A stretch of DNA of 64,000 bases from Rhexocercosporidium sp. MPI-PUGE-AT-0058 (taxonomy: Eukaryota > Ascomycota > Leotiomycetes > Helotiales). The notes under the pieces are model-generated. The model was given only the letters and a program-made list of their open reading frames with translations. It had not been told where the DNA came from and searched no databases. A program made the translations under genes and the position numbers. Location: NCBI GenBank assembly GCA_020746875.1, contig JAGTJL010000038.1:62001-126000 (forward strand), written 5' to 3'. Shown in pieces: positions 57,700-64,000 of this stretch (its first letter is position 1; every line of letters begins with the position of its first letter).

Positions 57700-58298
57700 A
57701 TAGACGTCCCAGTCGGTCCGTGAGCTAATCCACCTTAATCATTGCTGAAGTGTCCTGTGATAAAAATGCTTAGACCAAGTCACGTTTGAAAAAAGGGTTC
57801 TGTTCTCATCGAACTTTGTAGACTTACCATCCACACCTTATACAGCTTTATCTTTGGGCTGTTTGTCTGAGCCTCGGAAAGTCTTACGCGCGCGATGAAT
57901 TCCCCCTCTTCTTCTCTCCATTCCTGTAACCAACAGTTACTTGTCAATGATAAGCAAGGTCCTCGGACACGACACTATCAATGTACACTTTGATGACTTC
58001 GTGTCGCCTGCTATCGATCAATTTCTACGCATTGTCCCGAGACCGTCTGATGGCTTCATTTGAAAAAGTCAGCCAATCTGGCTCCTCTGTTTCTCTATAG
58101 TCCTAGTCTACCTTTTGTCCCTTGAGCATATGGTGGCCTTTAATAACTCCATCTATCGTAAAGATCTCTTCGGTCAAAATATCACCTGCTCCTGGTGCGT
58201 TCATGTCCATGATAGAGAAAAAACTTATCTAGATGCTGTTTTACCGCATCTGGAACCGGCAAAGATGGCCATTCTGCTAATGCTGTGTTGTAGCCCAT
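57700..58298 (-). pseudogene. SnoaL-like / NTF2-fold protein relic
   Basis: Read from the ATG at 58298, with frame corrections, this fits a SnoaL-like small protein: V-K-Q-H-L-D-K-F-F, then M-D-M-N-A-P-G-A-G-D-I-L-T-E-E-I-F with T-I-D-G, then E-A-I-R-R-S-R-D-N-A-(W), then E-G-E-F-I-A-R-V-R-L and K-L-Y-K-V-W. Two Trp codons are now stops (TAG after D-N-A; TGA after A-Y-H), and there are frameshifts near 58208 and 57905. A good donor GTAAGT follows K-V-W-M at about 57828. Relatives act as cyclases, dehydratases or isomerases in secondary metabolism. Inactive. Confidence 0.6.
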
Positions 58299-58823
58299 TG
58301 CCAGGTTTCAGATTGATTTGCGTCCGATGAATGAGGATGTCTTAATGAGGAAATAAATAAGTCGTAATGAAAAGCGATCAGTACAAATGCCTTTAGACAG
58401 CGTATGCAATCGATGCCAGCTTGGGTGAGGATTGATTGCAGCTGAATGTTGGGTCTTGACCTTATCAAGCGCTGCACTCTCAAGGCACAAATTAGTAAGT
58501 ATCTAACGGCATAGATATGTCACATCAACGGTCCGGTCGTGTCCTGTCGATCGGCTATCTTCTCTTATCAAGATGCTCGAACTCATTCGATGTTGATTTT
58601 CGGTAAAGCAGAACAAGTTAGACCGTGTGCGGTCGGTCCCGGACTTTGGACGGGATTCTACCCACATCGGTCCCCGTGGTCCAAGCTCCGAAGCAATGTA
58701 CGAGCAAACCCGCCGGGCTAATCCCGCCATTGACAATCACGTACAGTACTTGATTGTGCCATCTTGTCACAAAAATAGTATCGAGACCTTGAACACATCG
58801 CACTTAGACAGCATTCCAAAGCC

Positions 58824-59925
58824 ATGGCCGCATCTAAATTCACACGCCTCGTCAGATTCAGCAATGTATAAGGTGCAGTCTTCTACGGTGAAGTAGGAAA
58901 TACTACTCTAGCGGCAGAAGACCTGCCTGGGCGTAGTGTTCCTGTGTATGCTGGGACAGCTCCCTGGTATGATAATTTCACTCTCACTGATAAGAGCGAA
59001 GAAATTGCACATGTATGCTCACCCGCATATCCGGTGTTGGAAGATTCGACAATAGGATGGTAACAGTGACGCAGGTGCTGAGCCCTTTGCCTTATGTGCC
59101 GATCATATACGGAGTTGGACTTAACTATAAGACTCGTGTGAATGAAGCCATTGTACGTTCTAGAACACAATCGCGCAAGGAGGATAGTTCTGAGATTGGC
59201 TGGAGGTTAAAGCTATCCCTTCTGAGTACCCTTTGTGCTTTACCAAATCCCTAGGTGAGTTTCAGTTCAGATTCCATACTAAGCACCTTAGGACTGACCT
59301 ACCTTTGTGATTAAGAACGCTTGCGGGACCTCTAGAAGATGTTCCATTCAGTGAGGAACTGCACGATATGGATTACGAGGTAAGCTTAGCGCTCCCTTTT
59401 GCTCGAAATTACCGGAAATTTTCGATGGAATGCTGAGCTTACTAATGCCTTCACTTGATATAGGGAGAGTTTTGTGTCGTAATCGGAAAGGCTTTGAAAA
59501 ACCTCAAAGAAGGGGAAGATCTCGATTCCTACATCTTAGGCTACACGGTCGGCAATGATGTCTCCTCGAGGTATTGGCAGAAACCCGAGCGGTTTGGAGG
59601 TTAACATGCGCAGGGCAAATCGTTCGACAAATTTGCCCCTCTTGGTCCCGTTATTGCCTCGATTTCTGCAGTACTGGACACCACCGCGCTGTACCTTAAA
59701 ATGACTGTCAACGGCGAGCCTCGTCAGTCGAGCTCGGTTGGTGAACTGATCTATGACATCCCTACCGTTCTCAGATATCTGAGCCGCGGAGTGACCTTGC
59801 AACCAGGAACGGTTATCATGACTGGAACTCCAGCTGGAGTTGGTGCCTCCTTCAGACCTCAAAAGTGGCTAAAAGACGAGATATTGGGTATCGGCAAAAT
59901 AAAGAACAAGATGGTTCTCTATTAA
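58824..59925 (+). pseudogene. Fumarylacetoacetate hydrolase family protein, damaged
   Basis: Start at 58824 (GCCATGG). Recognisable blocks: F-T-R-L-V-R-F near the start, I-Y-G-V-G-L-N-Y (about 59105), [22 protein letters not shown] across an 84-nt intron (59380-59463), [22 protein letters not shown] and V-I-M-T-G-T-P-A-G-V-G. The metal-binding Glu pair of M-D-Y-E-G-E and the Asp of N-D-V are kept. Lesions: TAA in place of CAA at codon 16 (58869) and at 59602, a frameshift near 59050, an apparent one-base slip at the splice near 59320, and loss of the G-D-V-V-E-V stretch near the C-terminus. Members hydrolyse or isomerise acylpyruvate-type compounds using a divalent metal. Confidence 0.8.
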
Positions 59926-60585
59926 ATGGGGTCATTGTGCAGGGACTGGCATAGTCAGCAGTTGCAACTAGGTAATGCAGCTTGCACTTGATAGTAGGAG
60001 CTTTTAGAAATCACAAGTTGAAAGGGTGTTCATGAGGTAGCATTTTGCCAAATTCTGACGAAGCGGAGCCGTTGATCTGGGGATGACCAATGTTTATTGC
60101 ATCCGCCAGTAGACAAGCTAGCTTCAGCTACGACTAGTTGGCCATATAACTGAATGAGAACCTGATTGTTGTCATCGGCAACTTTTAACTTGCTGAAGCT
60201 TGTAAACAAAAACTATCCCACTTTAAAGTTATTTCACCTCAAAATATTGCTGACATCGTCTTGATTTTAATGATGATGTACTGTTTTATATCTCTGGGTT
60301 ACCAAATTTAACTCTCTCCCCCTCGCCACCCCCCTCGCCACCCCCCCTCGCCACCCCCCTTCGCCTATTTCTCTTTCTGTCGCTAGGCTGTCACGGGTGG
60401 TAGGCTTCCCAGTTTGACATACGTCAATATTGAATTGGAAAGCATCCAGGATTAAAGTTCCAATTGTGAGTTTTTCTTTTCACTGTTAAACTTGGTGTCT
60501 TAGGAATAGAGAAACAAAGTCTTAACAAGTATTAGTGCTTTTCCATTGACAGGACTTGATGCATAATAGTAGTTAGTACAAAAGC
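59926..60585. other. Gap between FAH and P450 relics
   Basis: No gene is seen. The two neighbours converge here, so this is their 3' flank. It includes the C-rich repeat at 60305-60365. Confidence 0.5.
60305..60365. repeat. Tandem CTCGCCACCCCC repeat
   Basis: Four near-identical units of 12-13 bp of the type (C)CTCGCCACCCCC. It is GC-rich in a locally AT-rich gap. Confidence 0.85.
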
Positions 60586-62150
60586 TTATAGCTCAAACAG
60601 GGTCTTGGCTTCGCTGACATAAACTTGAAGCCTGGCCCTCGATTCCTCGGCTTGCTGGACAATAATATTTTTAATACCTTGGGTTCGTGGAATGAACCGA
60701 GCTGGAAATGGTAACGGCTGCGTATTCTTATTGTCTGTATAACCCCAGATATCAAGCGCCACCGGATTACCCTTTTGAAACGTTAGCACTCGTCGCGAAT
60801 TAAGTATATTCGGATGGTAGGTAGCGGTCAGGGAGGAAGATATCTGGCCCAGGAAAGTCTTTCAGATTTCGGTGTATCCCCCAAAAGTTACTAAAGATAG
60901 GAATGCCGGCATGGAATCGATAACCACGATACTCATCCTCCTGTGTTGGAGTATGAGCAAAACCGCCCATAGTGGTGACACTTCGCCATCGCATAGCTTC
61001 TTTGAGGACAGCTGCACGGTATGAAAGTTGGTCAAGGTCATCCCATGTACGCGAACGGTCATGCCCAATAACGCGGTCGAGCTCCTCGTGCGCTTTCAGT
61101 TGAGCGTCTGGAAAGACACGAAGGTCGAGGACGAGGGTGTGCAAAGTGCTCGCGGTTGTATCCATTCCGCCCCCAATCAAGTTGGCTACCATTTCTGCAA
61201 TATCTAGCTCAGTCAGTCCCTGCTCTTCCTTTGACTTGACCAGAGTCTTGGCAAAGTTGGGCTCTAGTGCCTGGTTCCCTTTTAATACAAGCCCCCACCA
61301 GTATCTAGCAACAGCCTTGCTTCTTCGCTTAAGCCTGGAAGGGAGACTATAAATCCACGATGGGAGATATTGCAGTTCAGGAATGGCCTCAAGCCAGTAC
61401 GACCCGGGAACCTGTATTATGGTAATGCCATCATCTTGACAGTAAATCGTAACGTCGTCTTTGGATGCAACTCGCCTACTATATCTAAGGATAGACACAA
61501 GCGAATAAGCATATTTCTCGAAGTGCAGGGCGAAATCCACGGGGCTGTCCAGGAGCTCGCACATTAAAATCTTGCCTTCACCTTCCTGGAAAGCCTTACA
61601 TGGCTTCAGCGCTTGCGAACCTACTGCAGAGTGCTGAAAAAATACGTTAGGCTGTAAGATACTCAAAATACCTTGACAGCAGGATGTTTATAATTACCAT
61701 GACCTTCCGCTGCAATCGCCAATGGTCATTGTGAGGCATAAATGCTTGATTGCAGGTTTGGTGACCTGTGATGTCCCCAAAGATCACATATTGTGGCTTT
61801 CAAGAGTATAAATGAGATCTCTTCTCCATGATGTCTGAAGCTGACCAGGCGTCATTATATATCACAATTGGTGTGCGGCCAACCCACACGGTCAAGAGTC
61901 CTTCGTCATTCTTCTGGCTCTAGTCATCGAATTGAAGCCAGGGTTTTGAGGCTATGAGCTGCAACATGTTGCCTACGATAGGCCACGGAAGCGGTCCAGG
62001 AGGAAGCTTGGTCCGCATATGTAGCATACGGACAATAGCTACAGATGACGAGTCCGAAAAATAGCAACGGGGGGGGTAACCACAAGGCGAACCCCGAGGG
62101 CTCCGATGGTATAGATGACACTTATGACGACGAGTGTCTGAACAGTATGG
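60586..62150 (-). pseudogene. Cytochrome P450 relic lacking the haem-binding loop
   Basis: The minus strand begins with a hydrophobic anchor (about 62130-62060), then L-P-P-G-P-x-P-W-P-I-V-G-N. A 64-nt intron (61697-61634, GTAATT...CTAAC...TTTCAG) is intact. The main frame (61633-60803) has the I-helix G-G-G-M-D-T-T, the K-helix E-A-M-R and the P-D-R motif. Lesions: a frame slip at a C run near 62071, TAG for Trp at 61920, TGA for Arg at 61800, TAA at 60800. Directly after P-D-R-Y-L-P-S-E-Y-T the sequence jumps to the C-terminal strand region (60789-60586, L-P-F-P-A-R-F-I-P-R). The F-x-x-G-x-R-x-C-x-G loop that binds haem, about 30 residues, is missing. It looks like a CYP of secondary metabolism. 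It cannot be active. Confidence 0.85.
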
Positions 62151-62597
62151 TCTGAAGGGGGAAATGGAGCTTGAGAAAAGAGAATTGGATTCTGGGTATT
62201 TCAAAATTGTGATAGGAGGGTTCCGTTTCTGCGGTACTAAGTAATACTGCTTCGTCCAGGATGGAAGAATTCGGTTGTTCAAGCATCATACCTGTTGTGG
62301 ACTCTCCATCCCTTTCCGGAGCTCAGAAATTATCTAGCAGTGGCTTCAGGGACTAACTAAGAAGGCGGAGCACAAGGGAGGCTCCCAGCGCGATAGGCCA
62401 CCGAGATCAGCGAGAAGCCCTAGCAAAGAGCCAAGAGATCCGAGTACTTCGAAGTACATGCTCAGGCACGCACGGGATTTCATGACTTCAATCCATCCGT
62501 ACTCGCTCCGGAATAAGCAAGGAATCAGTGTAATCGACAGCTTTCTCGTTTTCCCGTTAAATAGAACTAACTGCCGTCCGTTACCGCTTACCCTAAA
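62151..62597. other. Gene-free stretch before the terminal hAT
   Basis: Balanced composition. The short open frames here change phase and have no motif. It probably contains the promoter side of the P450 relic. Confidence 0.4.
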
Positions 62598-64000
62598 CAG
62601 ACTGACGGTCCGTTTTAGTGACTCAGAACGGCCGTTGATTAGTCAGACTCCCAACGGAGCGGGGTCGTTTTAACCCGTTTTAGCTTAATACCTCGGCTAC
62701 GCACCGCAAATCCCGCTTCGCCCCTTAGATTAATAACCTCCAAGTAAAGGTAAGACATTTGAGTATAAAAATCCTTTAAAATTCAGCATAATTACATAAA
62801 AATAATATTAAATTCAAGCTATAATATAAATCTTTAATTTAGCGTATCGTTCATAATTTTTAAGCTTCTAGTTATTAAATAATAAAGCGTTAAAATCGAG
62901 TCGCTCCTTACGAGATATTTTAAAGAATATATAACCTTTAGAACACTTAAAATACTTTCCTTGACTAAGCGTCGTCACGTAAATAATAATAATAATAATA
63001 GCTCTAAAGGCTCTTTAACCTTAAGATAACGCGGAAGCCGTTAAGTTTATCTAAATTTCGCTTTTCTACTTGCAAAAGACGATATAACAGCTTTAGTTCC
63101 TATCGATTTGAATCCGATAACTCGCAGAGTACCCTCAGAGTCTCTTAACCTTCCGGAGCCTTCAGCAAAAGGAATTAAACGCTAAGCCTGGATTTTTCAG
63201 CATATATCGAGTGAAAATATCGACGAATAATATCACGACGACGGTATAGATAAGGATTATAGTGCTATGGCTATTGCTAGAAGTCTTATTATATAAACGA
63301 TAACATAAGGTCTGCGGAAAAGTATTTAGTTACCCACGGATTAAAGAAAAGTAATCCTCAAGGAATACTTGTAACATTTAGCGATTCTACACGTTAATTA
63401 CCTTTAGCCGCTAGTTTTAAACGTTAATTTAAGATAGGGGAAGAGCATCGATTTAAGCGCAGGAATATAAGAATAATTAATAATAATTCTATCGATCCAG
63501 ACCAGCTGGAGCTTCTTTATACTAAATATAATAAGCATTCTTACCTCTTTTTAATATTAACGTTCTGCAGATTCATCTCCGTGTACTCTTAACCTTTACG
63601 ACTCGTTAAACGACAAGAATTCCGTAAACTCCTCGACTATATTAACCGCAATATCATATGTTAGCTGCCTCGCTCTTACTTTACAATTAATATATAAGTA
63701 AAACGACAATTCAAAGCTCATAAGATAAGAGTTAAACGTAACGTCGAAAACGCGCGGTCAAATATACACGTCTTTTGCAATATATAAATATTAATAAATA
63801 ATCTCTTAATACTCGTAATTATCTTCCATTACGTCGCAATCAACGGAAAAGTAAAGAGAATAATAGCAAAAATAAAAAAGGTTTCTGAAAATAAAATAAG
63901 AGAGAATTTAGCCGTTATAATAATAAAGGTAATCAAGAATTAGGAGATTTAGTTTAATTTAAAGAATTTTATGATAGATAGCGCGGCTAATAACGACGTT
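62598..64000 (+). mobile_element. Second hAT transposon relic, cut by window end
   Basis: From about 63480 the plus strand reads as a hAT transposase with RIP stops: E-F-R-K-L-L-D-Y-I, then V-K-R-Q-F-K-A-H-K, then I-F-H-Y-V-A, ending at the window edge with F-M-I-D-S-A-A-N-N-D, which fits the D-N-A-x-N-N-D block of the catalytic core. The left boundary is a guess: CAGACTGACGG at 62598 could be the terminal repeat. Its ends and flanks differ from the hAT at 7445-12577. Confidence 0.6.

Noticed and set aside
1..64000. tRNA, rRNA or other structured RNA genes
   Set aside because: I looked for tRNA-like A and B boxes and rRNA-like blocks while reading and saw none I could support. A covariance-model scan would be decisive.

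Overview
The window looks like an accessory, repeat-rich segment of a filamentous ascomycete (Pezizomycotina) genome. The genes have short GT-AG introns with CTAAC/CTGAC branch points. Most of the rest is AT-rich transposon relic in which CpA has become TpA, so that Gln (CAA/CAG) and Trp (TGG) codons now read as stops. That is the footprint of repeat-induced point mutation (RIP). No rRNA, tRNA or CRISPR was seen. I read the sequence by eye, so family calls rest on remembered motifs and not on searches.

Layout. 1-2.9 kb: a field of TTCCCC/GGGGAA motifs around a small unidentified gene (minus strand). 3.4-4.15 kb: a TA-flanked MITE. 4.3-18.5 kb: three intact genes of one unnamed family (here P1, P2, P3) that share an N-terminal domain but have unrelated C-terminal parts. 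P1 is separated from the divergent pair P2/P3 by a decayed hAT transposon (7445-12577) that carries a gag-only LTR element. 18.9-19.1 kb: an A-rich microsatellite. 19577-20390: a TIR element with perfect 48-bp ends, a 10-bp target duplication and an intact small gene. 22.8-24.1 and 27.4-29.3 kb: RIP-degraded Tc1/mariner and Fot1/pogo transposons on either side of a broken HET-domain gene.

30-50.4 kb is a three-level Copia nest. Copia-1 (minus) is split in gag by Copia-3 (minus, 34754-50105), which is split in its reverse transcriptase by Copia-2 (plus, 38134-45587). Target duplications and reading frames that rejoin across the junctions support this order. 50.4-52.6 kb is a second gag-only LTR element. 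52.6-56.3 kb holds a mutated RecQ-like helicase gene cut by a solo LTR of the same gag-only family.

56.3-62.2 kb is a group of decaying metabolic genes: a PRISE-type SDR fragment, a SnoaL-like protein, a fumarylacetoacetate-hydrolase family protein and a cytochrome P450 that has lost its haem-binding loop. Together they look like a dead biosynthetic cluster. The window ends inside a second hAT transposon. P1, P2, P3, the small gene inside the TIR element and the small gene near 2 kb are the only genes that look intact.
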